This document shows positions 45,170 to 53,752 of a DNA stretch of 64,000 nt, piece after piece. Position 1 is the first letter of the stretch, and each line of letters begins with the position of its first letter. Source of the stretch: Streptomyces ficellus (GTDB lineage: Bacteria; Actinomycetota; Actinomycetes; Streptomycetales; Streptomycetaceae); assembly GCF_030406405.1 (NCBI RefSeq), contig NZ_JAUEPL010000025.1, positions 1-64,000 on the forward strand, given 5' to 3'. A program made the position numbers and the translations under genes. The notes below the pieces were generated by a model, which did no database searches, was not told where the DNA came from, and saw nothing but the letters and a program-made list of their open reading frames with translations.

Positions 45170-45530
45170 CTGGAGCGGGAGTACATGCACCACGCCGTGA
45201 GGGCGACCTCGTGGAGGCTGCCCGTGCTGTCGCGGTGCAGGACCTCGTCCTGGTGCAGCCAGCTGACGGTCTGTAGGCCATGTGCGGGTGCGGCGGCACC
45301 TGCATGCCGGGGTCGTCCGCGATGCCGTCCGGCCCGTAGTGGTCGACGAAGGCCCACGCCCCCACCATGCGGCGGCCGAGGTTGGGGAGCAGCCGGCGTA
45401 CCTCGGTGGATTCCCCCAGGCGTACGCGGCGGGGGCTCAGGAGCTCCCTGACCGGCTCGGCGACCCCGAACCCCCGGCCCCCGCAGACGGAGAGCGCGGC
45501 CTGACGATCAAGATTGCTCACGCCACCCAA
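45170..45530 (-). pseudogene. Pirin-family gene, frameshifted and truncated
   Basis: The reverse strand begins MGGVSNLDRQAAL and contains the pirin N-terminal signature VRRLLPNLGRRMVGAWAFVD then MQVPPHPH. One base is missing near 45280, after which the other frame continues GLQTVSWLHQDEVLHRDSTGS. The sequence breaks off after about 115 codons into the heptanucleotide repeat. Pirins are ~230-310 aa bicupin proteins, so less than half remains. Non-functional. Confidence 0.7.
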
Positions 45531-45647
45531 CCCAGCCCCGCCCGGGCGAGCGCCGGGAGGGGGAGGCCATTGATAAGACCGTCACACCTTACGGGCCGTC
45601 AGGTAACCACCCGGATGCCAGGGCAACAACAGGTGTAAAGCGGGCAT

Positions 45648-47285
45648 ATGACGAGCCATATGAGAACTCACATGCCCGAGATCCGTGCCGCCGCCCGCCG
45701 TATGGGGCGCCGTCGCTTCCTGACCGTCGCCGGTGCCGCCGCCGCGCTCGCGTTCACCACGAACCTGCCGGCCGCCGGTGCCGCGAGCGCCGCCGAGCTG
45801 GAGGCCAGGAAGATCACCAAGGACCCGTTCACCTTGGGGGTCGCCTCCGGGGACCCGCTGCCGGACTCCGTCCTGCTGTGGACCCGTCTCGCGCCGAGTC
45901 CGTACGAGGCCGATGGCGGCCTGCCGGCCGAGCGCGTGACGGTGCAGTGGGAGGTCGCCTACGACGAGCGGTTCTTCGCCGTCATCAAGAGCGGTGTCGC
46001 CACCGCCCATCCCGAGTACGGTCACAGCGTCCATGTGGAGGTGCCGGGGCTGGACGCGGACCGCGCGTACTACTACCGCTTCCGCACCGGTACCTGGATC
46101 AGCCCTGTCGGCCGCACCCGCACCGCCCCCTCGCCCGACGCCTTCTTCACCCCCGACCTGTCCTTCGCCGCGGTCGCCTGCGCCGCCTACTTCGACGGCT
46201 ACTACACGGCGTACCGGCACCTCGCCAACGAGGACCTGGCCATGGTGCTGCATCTGGGCGACTACATCTACGAGTACGGCGTCGACGCGGCGGGCGGCCA
46301 CCGGGGCTATACCGATCGGCAGCTGCCCGCGCACTTCAACCGCGAGACCGTCACGCTGCAGGACTACCGGCTGCGTTACGCCCTCTACAAGTCGGATGCC
46401 GACCTCCAGGCCGCCCACGCCGCGCACCCGTTCGTCGTCACCTGGGACGACCACGAGACGGAGAACAACTACGCGGGCGCGATCCCCGAGAACGCCGTAC
46501 CGCCCGAGGAGTTCCTGCTGCGCCGGGCCGCCGCCTACCGGGCGTACTGGGAGAACCAGCCACTGCGCGCCCCCCAGCATCCGTCGGGTCCCGACATGCG
46601 GCTGTACCGGCGGCTGCGCTTCGGACAGCTCGCCCAGTTCGACATCCTCGACACCCGCCAGTACCGCTCCAACCAGGCCTACGGCGACGGCTGGCAGACC
46701 CCGGGACCCGAGTCCGAGGACCCCTCGCGGACCATGATCGGCGCCGAGCAGGAGCGCTGGCTGCTCGACGGGTGGAAGAACTCCGACGCCACGTGGAACG
46801 TCGTGCCACAGCAGGTCACCTTCGCCCAGCGGCGCAACGTCCCGACCCCCGACTACAAGCTCTCCATGGACGCCTGGGACGGCTACCCCGCCTCCCGCAA
46901 GCGCATCCTGGACGGGGCGACAGCGGCGGGCGTGGACAACCTGATGGTGCTCTCCGGTGACGCGCACGTCGCCTACGGCTTCGACCTGAAGGCCGACTTC
47001 AACAACCCCGCCTCCCGGGTCGTCGGCACCGAGATCGCCACGACGTCCGTCAGCAGCGGCAGGGACGGCGCCCAGAAGCCCGGCAACTGGAACAACCTCA
47101 CCCAGGCCAATCCGCACCTGAAGTTCTACGACGGGCGCCGGGGCTACACCGTGATCACGCTGGGGATGCTCCAGGCCGACATCAGCTTCAAGACCCTCTC
47201 GGCCGTCACCAGACCCGGTGGCACGCTCAGCACGGCCGCCTCCTTCTCCACCGGTACGGGTCTGCCCGGCCTCCATCCGGCCTGA
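45648..47285 (+). CDS. phoD: Alkaline phosphatase D, Tat-exported
   Basis: A 545-aa PhoD-family phosphodiesterase/phosphomonoesterase. The N-terminus has a twin-arginine signal (GRRRFLTVAGAAAAL, Arg21-Arg23) ending near LPAAGAASA. The catalytic domain shows ASGDPLPDSVLLWTRL, LHLGDYIYEYG, WDDHETENN and LSGDAHVAYGF, which hold the Ca/Fe metals. It releases phosphate from organic esters outside the membrane, usually under PhoP control; I saw no convincing PHO box upstream. A possible start 24 nt later (MPEIRAAAR) is noted. Confidence 0.95.
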   Translation: MTSHMRTHMPEIRAAARRMGRRRFLTVAGAAAALAFTTNLPAAGAASAAELEARKITKDPFTLGVASGDPLPDSVLLWTRLAPSPYEADGGLPAERVTVQWEVAYDERFFAVIKSGVATAHPEYGHSVHVEVPGLDADRAYYYRFRTGTWISPVGRTRTAPSPDAFFTPDLSFAAVACAAYFDGYYTAYRHLANEDLAMVLHLGDYIYEYGVDAAGGHRGYTDRQLPAHFNRETVTLQDYRLRYALYKSDADLQAAHAAHPFVVTWDDHETENNYAGAIPENAVPPEEFLLRRAAAYRAYWENQPLRAPQHPSGPDMRLYRRLRFGQLAQFDILDTRQYRSNQAYGDGWQTPGPESEDPSRTMIGAEQERWLLDGWKNSDATWNVVPQQVTFAQRRNVPTPDYKLSMDAWDGYPASRKRILDGATAAGVDNLMVLSGDAHVAYGFDLKADFNNPASRVVGTEIATTSVSSGRDGAQKPGNWNNLTQANPHLKFYDGRRGYTVITLGMLQADISFKTLSAVTRPGGTLSTAASFSTGTGLPGLHPA

Positions 47286-47390
47286 GCGCGCCGGCGCGCC
47301 GGCGCGTGAGCGCCTTCGCGCGACCCGCGCGGTTCACCCGTTCGGCGCCACCCGCGGGCAGACGGCGGGCGCCCGGCATTGCATGGGGCC

Positions 47391-47870
47391 ATGGGCGACC
47401 TCAACTCTTCCTCCGCCGCGGCGCCTTCGGGCGGCCGGATACCGTGCCGTACGCCACTCGCCGTCCTCCTTCTCGCCGCCGTGCCCCTGTCACTGACGGG
47501 CTGCTCCGCCGACGCCCCGTCCCCCCGCCAACGGACCAGGGCCGCCGTCCACGCGCTCTGCGAGGACCTCGGGGGGCTGAGGATGGACGCGGGCAAGCTG
47601 GCCGGCCTCAGCCCCCGGTCGAGGGGGTACGACGACCTCCGGGACCTGCGGGAGGACGTGGCCCACCACGTGGACCTGGTGACGCGCGGCGCGCGGGGCA
47701 TCCGCAAGGCCAGGGCGGGCGCGGTCTCCGACGCGTACGACCGTCTCAGCAGGGCCATCGACGACCTCCCCCGCGGCGCCACGGGCGCCCAGGCCACCAA
47801 GCGGATCCGGCCCCACCTGGAGGCGCTGGACAGGGCCATCGCCGCCTCCCAGACGGCGGTGAAGTGCTGA
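47391..47870 (+). CDS. Lipoprotein of unknown function
   Basis: A 159-aa protein with a signal sequence ending in the lipobox LTGC (Cys38), so it is a membrane-anchored lipoprotein. The mature part is helical and charged (RTRAAVHALCEDL, DLREDVAHHVDL, RAIDDLPRG) without recognised domains, and ends in Cys (AVKC). The frame is open back to a TTG at 47379. It follows phoD by ~105 nt, but nothing ties their functions. Confidence 0.72.
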   Translation: MGDLNSSSAAAPSGGRIPCRTPLAVLLLAAVPLSLTGCSADAPSPRQRTRAAVHALCEDLGGLRMDAGKLAGLSPRSRGYDDLRDLREDVAHHVDLVTRGARGIRKARAGAVSDAYDRLSRAIDDLPRGATGAQATKRIRPHLEALDRAIAASQTAVKC

Positions 47871-47885
47871 AGCGTGCCGGAGGGT

Positions 47886-49352
47886 CTATCCGCGGTATGT
47901 CTCCAGCAGCCGCAGCCACACCTCGCTGATCGTGGGGTACGCCGGGACCGCGTGCCACAGGCGGGCGATCGGGACCTCGGCGGTGACCGCGATGGTCGCC
48001 GAGTGGAGCAGTTCCCCCACCGCCGGGCCCACCAGGGTGACGCCGAGGAGGATCTCGCGCTCCAGGTCGACGACCATACGGGCGCGGCCCCGGTACCCGT
48101 CCGCGTAGAGACCGGAGCCGGCCACGGAGGCGAGGTCGTGGTCGATGGCCCGTACCCGGTGGCCCGTCGCCTGCGCCTCGGCGAGGGTCAGGCCGACCGC
48201 CGCGGCCTCCGGGTCGGTGAAGACGACCTGCGGTACGGCGGCGTGGTCGGCGGTCGCGACATGGGCGCCCCAGGGTCCGGTGTCCAGCGGGGCCCCGCCG
48301 TCGGCACGGGCGCCGATGGCGGCTCCGGCGATACGCGCCTGGTACTTGCCCTGGTGGGTGAGCAGCGCCCGGTGGTTGACGTCCCCGACCGCGTACAGCC
48401 AGTCACTGCCCTCGACCAGGCAGCTGTCGTCGACGGACAGCCACGAGCCCGGTTCCAGCCCGACGCTCTCCAGACCGAGGTCGTCGGTACGCGGCGCGCG
48501 GCCGGTGGCGAAGAGGACCTCGTCGGCCTCGACGCGCCCGCCGTCGTCCAGGACGAGCGTGACCGGTCCGGTGGGGTCGGGGCGCTCGACGGCGGTGACG
48601 GCCACACCGGTACGGATGTCGGCGCCGGCGTCGGTGAGCGCGTCCGCCACGTGCTCGCCGACGAACGGCTCCATCCTCGGCAGGAGGCCCCCTCCGCGTA
48701 CCAGCACGGTGACGTGGGAGCCGAGCGCCTGCCAGGCGGTGGCCATCTCGCTGCCCACCACTCCCCCGCCGACCACCACGAGCCGGCCGGGCACGTGCTG
48801 GGCGGCCGTCGCCTCGCGGCTGGTCCAGGGCCGGGCACCGGCGAGGCCGGGCAGGTCGGGTAGGACGGCGCGGCTGCCGGTGCACACGGCGACGGCGTGC
48901 CGGGCGGTCAGCACGTGCCGGGCGCCGTCCGGGCCGGTGACGGCGACCCTCCTGGTGCCGTCCAGCCTGCCGTGGCCGCGGTAGAGGCGGGCGCCGATCG
49001 AGTCGAGCCAGCGGACCTGGCCGTCGTCCTTCCAGTGCGACACGTACGCGTCGCGGTGGGCGAGCACCGCGGCGGCGTCCAGCGGGCCCCGTACGGCGTC
49101 ACGCAGTCCGGGCACCTTGCGGGCGTCGGCGCGGGCGATCACCGGCCGGAGCAGGGCTTTGCTGGGCATGCACGCCCAGTAGGAGCATTCACCGCCGACG
49201 AGTTCGCTCTCGACCACGGCGACGCTCAGTCCGGCCGCGGCGGCCCGGTCCGCCACGTTCTCGCCGACCGGTCCCGCGCCCACCACCACGACGTCGTACT
49301 CCACCGTCTGCGTCATGGGCACAGTCTGGTGGTACGTGTGCGCCGTGGCCAC
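47886..49352 (-). CDS. FAD/NAD(P)-dependent disulfide reductase-like protein (Lpd/MerA class)
   Basis: A 488-aa pyridine nucleotide-disulfide oxidoreductase. FAD-binding VVVGAGPVGENVA lies near residue 20, the redox pair is CSYWAC inside GGECSYWACMPSK, the NAD-binding motif is VVVGGGVVGSEMA, and ATGRAPRTDDLGLE and a C-terminal dimerisation domain follow. The family includes dihydrolipoamide, glutathione and mercuric reductases; the exact substrate is not clear. The GTG at 49352 is used; the ATG at 49316 is the alternative. It is divergent from the thioredoxin gene, which may be a partner. Confidence 0.85.
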   Translation of the reverse strand: MATAHTYHQTVPMTQTVEYDVVVVGAGPVGENVADRAAAAGLSVAVVESELVGGECSYWACMPSKALLRPVIARADARKVPGLRDAVRGPLDAAAVLAHRDAYVSHWKDDGQVRWLDSIGARLYRGHGRLDGTRRVAVTGPDGARHVLTARHAVAVCTGSRAVLPDLPGLAGARPWTSREATAAQHVPGRLVVVGGGVVGSEMATAWQALGSHVTVLVRGGGLLPRMEPFVGEHVADALTDAGADIRTGVAVTAVERPDPTGPVTLVLDDGGRVEADEVLFATGRAPRTDDLGLESVGLEPGSWLSVDDSCLVEGSDWLYAVGDVNHRALLTHQGKYQARIAGAAIGARADGGAPLDTGPWGAHVATADHAAVPQVVFTDPEAAAVGLTLAEAQATGHRVRAIDHDLASVAGSGLYADGYRGRARMVVDLEREILLGVTLVGPAVGELLHSATIAVTAEVPIARLWHAVPAYPTISEVWLRLLETYRG

Positions 49353-49441
49353 ATGGGCAGTCGGTACGGAGTCGGAATAGCGCGGCCCCGGGCACCGTTG
49401 TGCGGGGCGATCCCCACCTATACCGGGAAGAGGTAGGCAGC

Positions 49442-49810
49442 ATGAGCACCGTAGAGCTCACCAAGGAGAACTTCGACCAGGTCGTGACGGACAACGATTT
49501 CGTCCTGATCGACTTCTGGGCTGCCTGGTGCGGACCGTGCCGCCAGTTCGCCCCGGTGTTCGAGAGCGCGTCGGAGCGCCATCCCGACCTGGTGTTCGCC
49601 AAGGTCGACACGGAGGCGCAGCGGGAGCTGGCCGAGGCGTTCAACATCCAGTCGATTCCCACGCTGATGATCGTCCGCGACAAGGTCGCCGTGTTCGCCC
49701 AGCCCGGCGCGCTGCCCGAGCCGGCCCTGGAGGACCTGATCGGGCAGGCCCGTCAGCTGGACATGGACGAGGTACGCAAGTCGATCAAGGAGGCCCATCC
49801 CCAGAGCTGA
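49442..49810 (+). CDS. trxA: Thioredoxin
   Basis: A 122-aa thioredoxin with the WCGPC active site (Cys30, Cys33), the cis-Pro loop SIPTL and a normal fold length. GAGG 8 nt before the ATG at 49442 sets the start. The C-terminal ~15 residues exceed E. coli thioredoxin. Divergent from the disulfide reductase at 47.9-49.4 kb. Streptomyces encodes several thioredoxins; this looks like an additional copy. Confidence 0.93.
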   Translation: MSTVELTKENFDQVVTDNDFVLIDFWAAWCGPCRQFAPVFESASERHPDLVFAKVDTEAQRELAEAFNIQSIPTLMIVRDKVAVFAQPGALPEPALEDLIGQARQLDMDEVRKSIKEAHPQS

Positions 49811-49906
49811 CGGAGGCGGAAGCTGACGGAGGCGGACGGGCCGGGTCAGGGCCGCCGTCAGGGTTCTTCGCCCTTCAGGGTTTTCGCCCTCCAGGGTTCT
49901 TCGCCG

Positions 49907-51091
49907 TCAGCGTTCCAGGACCAGCGCCAGCCCCTGCCCCACCCCGATACACAGCGCCGCGAGCCCCGTGCCCGAGCCCGCGGCGGCCAGTTGGTGGGCC
50001 ACCGAGCCGGCCAGGCGGGCGCCCGAGGCGCCCAGGGGGTGGCCGATGGCGATGGCCCCGCCGCGCGGGTTGACGACGGCCGGGTCGAGGTCCGGCCACT
50101 CGGCGAGGCAGCCCAGTGACTGCGCGGCGAACGCCTCGTTCAGTTCGAACGTGGTCAGGTCGGCGAAGGTGCGGCCCGCCTTGGCCAGGGCCCGCTGGAC
50201 GGCCTCCACCGGGCCGAGGCCGAAGAGCTGGGGCTCGATGCCGGTGACGGCGGAGGCGCGGATACGGGCGAGCGGCTCGCGGCCGCAGGCCTTGAGGCCC
50301 TCCTCGTCCACCAGCAGCAGCGCGGCGGCTCCGTCGTTGAGCGGGGAGGCGTTGCCGGCCGTCACGGTGCCGTCGGCGCGGAACGACGGCTTGAGCCTGG
50401 CGAGCGCCTCCATGGACGTGTTGTCGCGGACGCTCTCGTCGCGGGTGAGCTCCGCTCCCGGGTACGGGACGACCTCACCGTCGTACAGCCCCTTGGCCCA
50501 CGCGTCCGCCGCCTTGCGATGGCTGGTCAGGGCGAAGGCGTCCTGCTGTTCGCGGGTGATGGCGTGCTTGTCGGCGATCAGTTCGGCGCCCTCGCCGAGC
50601 GGGACGGTCCATTCGGCGGGCATCCTCGGGTTGGTCATGCGCCAGCCGAGCGTGGTCGAGTGGAGCTGCTGGTGGCCGGCGGGAAAGGCGCGCTCGGGCT
50701 TCTGGAGCACCCAGGGCGCGCGGGACATCGACTCGACGCCGCCCGCGAGCACCACCGAGGCGTCACCGAGCGCGATGGCGCGTGCCGCCTGGATGACGGC
50801 TTCGAGGCCGGAGCCGCAGAGGCGGTTGACGGTGACGCCGGGTACGGAGACGGGGAGCCCGGCGAGGAGGACGGCCATGCGGGCGACGTCGCGGTTGTCC
50901 TCGCCGGCGCCGTTGGCGTCGCCGAGGTAGACGTCATCGATCCGGGCCGGGTCGAGGGCCGGGGTGCGGTCCACGAGCGCCTTCACGACGTGGGCGGCGA
51001 GGTCGTCCGGCCGTACGGAGGAGAGGGCGCCCCCGAACTTGCCGATCGGCGTGCGGACGGCGTCGACGATGTGGACGTCGCGGATGCTCAT
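49907..51091 (-). CDS. pcaF: Acyl-CoA thiolase, probable 3-oxoadipyl-CoA thiolase
   Basis: A 394-aa thiolase. The active-site Cys is in VNRLCGSGLEAV, with NEAFAAQSLGCL, GGAIAIGHPLGASGARL and CIGVGQG. The stretch GAGEDNRDVARMAVLLAG just before the Cys is typical of PcaF-type beta-ketoadipyl-CoA thiolases, which split 3-oxoadipyl-CoA to succinyl-CoA and acetyl-CoA. It could also be a general acetyl-CoA acetyltransferase. It would complete the pathway begun by the ben/cat genes, though it lies far from them. Confidence 0.78.
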   Translation of the reverse strand: MSIRDVHIVDAVRTPIGKFGGALSSVRPDDLAAHVVKALVDRTPALDPARIDDVYLGDANGAGEDNRDVARMAVLLAGLPVSVPGVTVNRLCGSGLEAVIQAARAIALGDASVVLAGGVESMSRAPWVLQKPERAFPAGHQQLHSTTLGWRMTNPRMPAEWTVPLGEGAELIADKHAITREQQDAFALTSHRKAADAWAKGLYDGEVVPYPGAELTRDESVRDNTSMEALARLKPSFRADGTVTAGNASPLNDGAAALLLVDEEGLKACGREPLARIRASAVTGIEPQLFGLGPVEAVQRALAKAGRTFADLTTFELNEAFAAQSLGCLAEWPDLDPAVVNPRGGAIAIGHPLGASGARLAGSVAHQLAAAGSGTGLAALCIGVGQGLALVLER

Positions 51092-51126
51092 CGGGTCTCT
51101 CCCACCTGCCTCGGCTGTTCGCTGGG

Positions 51127-51145
51127 TGAAATATTGTTCATTTCA
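51127..51145. promoter_or_regulatory. Palindrome upstream of the thiolase gene
   Basis: TGAAAT-ATTGTTC-ATTTCA, a perfect 6-bp inverted repeat with a 7-bp spacer, lies 36-54 bp before the thiolase start in an otherwise GC-rich sequence. It is the only AT-rich spot in the gap and may be the promoter/operator. Confidence 0.5.
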
Positions 51146-51182
51146 GCCTGCCGCCGAGTCTCCTTCCCTGGCCGGGGCGCTG

Positions 51183-51437
51183 TCAACGGATACGGGCGCT
51201 CAGGCCGTAGTCCAGCTCGGCGCCGTCCACCAGCAGGGCCTCGACCGCGCGGGTCTCGGGGTCGATGTCGGCCTCCATGCCCTCGCCGACGTAGCGCGGG
51301 TAGCCCGACGCGCCGATCTCACCGGTGGCCTCCACGACGGCCGACCGGATCGCGAAGTCCTCAAGGTGCGCCGCGTCGTGTCCCTCCACGTGCTCGGGCA
51401 CCAGCAGGATCTCGAAACGCTGCGGATGTGTGCTCAT
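51183..51437 (-). CDS. Small hypothetical protein
   Basis: An 84-aa acidic protein starting MSTHPQRFEILLVPEHVEG, with a mix of strands and helix (EDFAIRSAVVEATGEIG) and ending LDYGLSARIR. Codon use matches the genome. No domain or family recognised. It follows the PARG-like gene on the same strand by 47 nt. Confidence 0.6.
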   Translation of the reverse strand: MSTHPQRFEILLVPEHVEGHDAAHLEDFAIRSAVVEATGEIGASGYPRYVGEGMEADIDPETRAVEALLVDGAELDYGLSARIR

Positions 51438-51484
51438 GCAGCCGACGCTAGAGACGTTCCCGCGGCCACGCACCTCAGGCGCCG

Positions 51485-52333
51485 TCAGGCCGCGACGGCC
51501 GCGAACGTGTCGCGGAACGCGCCCAGCGTGGTGGCCCGGGGCGTACGGTCCAGGACCGCGAACACGACCTCGTCGAAGTGGCGGGCGAACCGGCCCTCCC
51601 CGGTCAGCAGCGCCCGGAAAGCCCCCGCCACCTGCCCGGGGTCGTTGCGGAAGACCCCGCACCCCCAGGCGCCCAGCACCAGGCGCCGGTAACCGCAGGC
51701 CGCCGCCGTCTCCAGCACCCGTTCCGCGCGCGAGGCGAGCGCCGCCGGTATGCGCGCCGCCTGCTCCGGGGTACGGCTGGTGATGACCCCGGCGTTGGGC
51801 GCGGGCGAGGTGAGAAATCCCACGGTGTAGGGGGAGTTGAGCAGCCCGCCGCGGTCGTCGCGGAAGACGGGCACGCCGGGAGAGTGGATGACCCGGTCGG
51901 TGTAGAAGGGGCTGCGCTCGGCGCGGTGGTGGTCGTAGAACTCGGGGACGCGCAGCAGCGTGGCGTACAGCGCCGAGGCGCGGCACAGGGCCTCCTCCTG
52001 CGCCTGTGCGCCGTTCAGGTAGCCGCCGCCCGGGTTGCGGGCGGAGGCGAAGTTGAGGACCGCGACCTGGCCGGGCGCGGCTTCGGTGAGCCGCCGCGCC
52101 GCCTGCGTACTGGACTCCCCGGTCACCTCGAAGCGGGTCGTCCGGTCGGTCGCGGGGGTGACCCGGACGGGCTGCGGGCCGTACATCCGGGTTCCGGCGA
52201 GGGCGGCGGTGACCTGGGGACCTATGGTGACCTCGCGGCCGTCGGGGGCGCGGTAACAGCCCGCTTCGACGATGTCCTCGGTCCTCTTCGCGATCTCTCG
52301 CAGACGTGCGCTCATACCCGGCATGCTCGACAA
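51485..52333 (-). CDS. TIGR02452-type macro-domain/PARG-like protein
   Basis: A 282-aa protein with the microbial PARG signature: NPGGGYLNGAQAQEE (residues 100-114), Gly102-104 for ribose binding and catalytic Glu113-Glu114. A macro-fold continues with LGAWGCGVFRNDPGQVAGAF. Such enzymes cleave poly- or mono-ADP-ribose from proteins, or in some cases from DNA. TTG at 52333, ATG at 52324 and ATG at 52315 (MSARLREIA) are possible starts; none has a strong ribosome site. Confidence 0.82.
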   Translation of the reverse strand: MSSMPGMSARLREIAKRTEDIVEAGCYRAPDGREVTIGPQVTAALAGTRMYGPQPVRVTPATDRTTRFEVTGESSTQAARRLTEAAPGQVAVLNFASARNPGGGYLNGAQAQEEALCRASALYATLLRVPEFYDHHRAERSPFYTDRVIHSPGVPVFRDDRGGLLNSPYTVGFLTSPAPNAGVITSRTPEQAARIPAALASRAERVLETAAACGYRRLVLGAWGCGVFRNDPGQVAGAFRALLTGEGRFARHFDEVVFAVLDRTPRATTLGAFRDTFAAVAA

Positions 52334-52450
52334 TCATTCAGGCTTCAGGCAACCGGATTTCCGCACCTGGGAGCAGCGTGAGGGCGCTCTTGTGCGATCA
52401 CGGGCCGGTGGCTTAGGTGGGACGGAACGCCTTCGACGGGAGGAGCCCAC

Positions 52451-53752
52451 ATGCCACTGTGCGACGCACCGGAGAGTGGCGGACCGCTGGCCGAGGACGA
52501 GGCCGAGGATCTGCTGCGATGCATCTGTTTCAAGACCGGTCCGCCCCGGACCGTCGGGGTGGAACTGGAGTGGTTCGTCCACGATCTGCACCTCCCGCAC
52601 CTGCACGTTCCTCCCGACCGGCTCCGTACCGTCTTCGACGGGCTGCGGGCCCTGCCGCTGAAGTCGGCACTCACCTTCGAACCCGGCGGGCAGCTGGAGC
52701 TCAGCTCGCCGCCTGCCGCGTCCCTCATGGAGTGCGTCGCCACCGTCTCGGCCGATCTGACGGCCGTACGCACCGCGCTGGCCGCCTCCGGTCTCACCCT
52801 CACCGGCTCCGGTACCGACCCGTGGCACCCGCCGCGCGACCTGCTGCTGCGCGAGCCCCGGTACGAGGCGATGGAGAGGTACCTGGACCGTACGGGTCCG
52901 GCGGGACGCGCCATGATGCGCGATTCCGCCTCCGTGCAGGTGTGTGTGGACGCCGGTCACGAGGAGCCCGGGCCGCTGGGCTTCGAGCGGCGCTGGCGCC
53001 TGGCGCACCTGCTCGGGCCGGTGCTGGTCGCCGCGTTCGCCAACTCGCCCACGCTGCACGGCAGACCGTCCGGGCTGCGGTCGGCCCGGCAGGGCCTGTG
53101 GGCGGAGCTCGATCCGGTGCGGGGCATGGCGCCGGACACCGGGCGCGAGCCGCGTTCCGCCTGGGCGGCGCACGTGCTGGACGCGCCGGTGATGTGCGTC
53201 CGGGACGGTGACGGGCCCTGGGCGGTGCCGGAGGCGCTGACGTTACGGGACTGGCTGCGGTACGGGCTGCCGAGGACCGCCACCCGCGCGGACCTCGACT
53301 ACCACCTGACCACGCTGTTCCCGCCCGTCCGGCCGCGCGGTCACCTCGAACTGCGGATGATCGACGCCCAGCCGGGCGAGGACGGCTGGATCGTTCCGCT
53401 CGCCGTCACGGCCGCGCTGTTCGACGACCCGGAGGCGGCCGGGGCCGCGTACGACGTGGTCGAGCGCCTGGCGGGGTCGGCCGGTGACGGTGCGGCGCCG
53501 CCGCGTGCCGCGCTGTGGCGCAGTGCCGCGCGGGACGGCCTCGCCGCCCCCGCCCTGCGCGCCGCCGCCGTCGCCTGCTTCGCGCTCGCCCTGGAGGCAC
53601 TGCCCCGGATGGGCGCCACCGCCGCCGTCCGCGACGCGGTCGCCGCGTTCAACGAGCGCCATGTCGTACGGGGCCGCTGCCCCGCCGACGACCGGCTCAC
53701 CCCCGTTTCCGTGACCGTGTCCGGGACGCCCGGGAAGGACATCCGCACGTGA
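52451..53752 (+). CDS. egtA: Ergothioneine biosynthesis glutamate-cysteine ligase
   Basis: A 433-aa member of the GCS2 family that makes gamma-glutamyl-cysteine for ergothioneine. Conserved: GVELEWFVHD, FEPGGQLELSSPP (metal/ATP site) and MMRDSASVQVCVDAG. GGGAGGAG 5 nt before the ATG marks the start. Ends in a GTGA overlap with egtB. First of the four tightly coupled egt genes. Confidence 0.94.
   Translation: MPLCDAPESGGPLAEDEAEDLLRCICFKTGPPRTVGVELEWFVHDLHLPHLHVPPDRLRTVFDGLRALPLKSALTFEPGGQLELSSPPAASLMECVATVSADLTAVRTALAASGLTLTGSGTDPWHPPRDLLLREPRYEAMERYLDRTGPAGRAMMRDSASVQVCVDAGHEEPGPLGFERRWRLAHLLGPVLVAAFANSPTLHGRPSGLRSARQGLWAELDPVRGMAPDTGREPRSAWAAHVLDAPVMCVRDGDGPWAVPEALTLRDWLRYGLPRTATRADLDYHLTTLFPPVRPRGHLELRMIDAQPGEDGWIVPLAVTAALFDDPEAAGAAYDVVERLAGSAGDGAAPPRAALWRSAARDGLAAPALRAAAVACFALALEALPRMGATAAVRDAVAAFNERHVVRGRCPADDRLTPVSVTVSGTPGKDIRT

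Noticed and set aside
45531..45647. PHO box before phoD
   Set aside because: GTCACAC and GTCAGGT occur, but the spacing (17 bp) does not fit the 11-bp direct-repeat PHO box.
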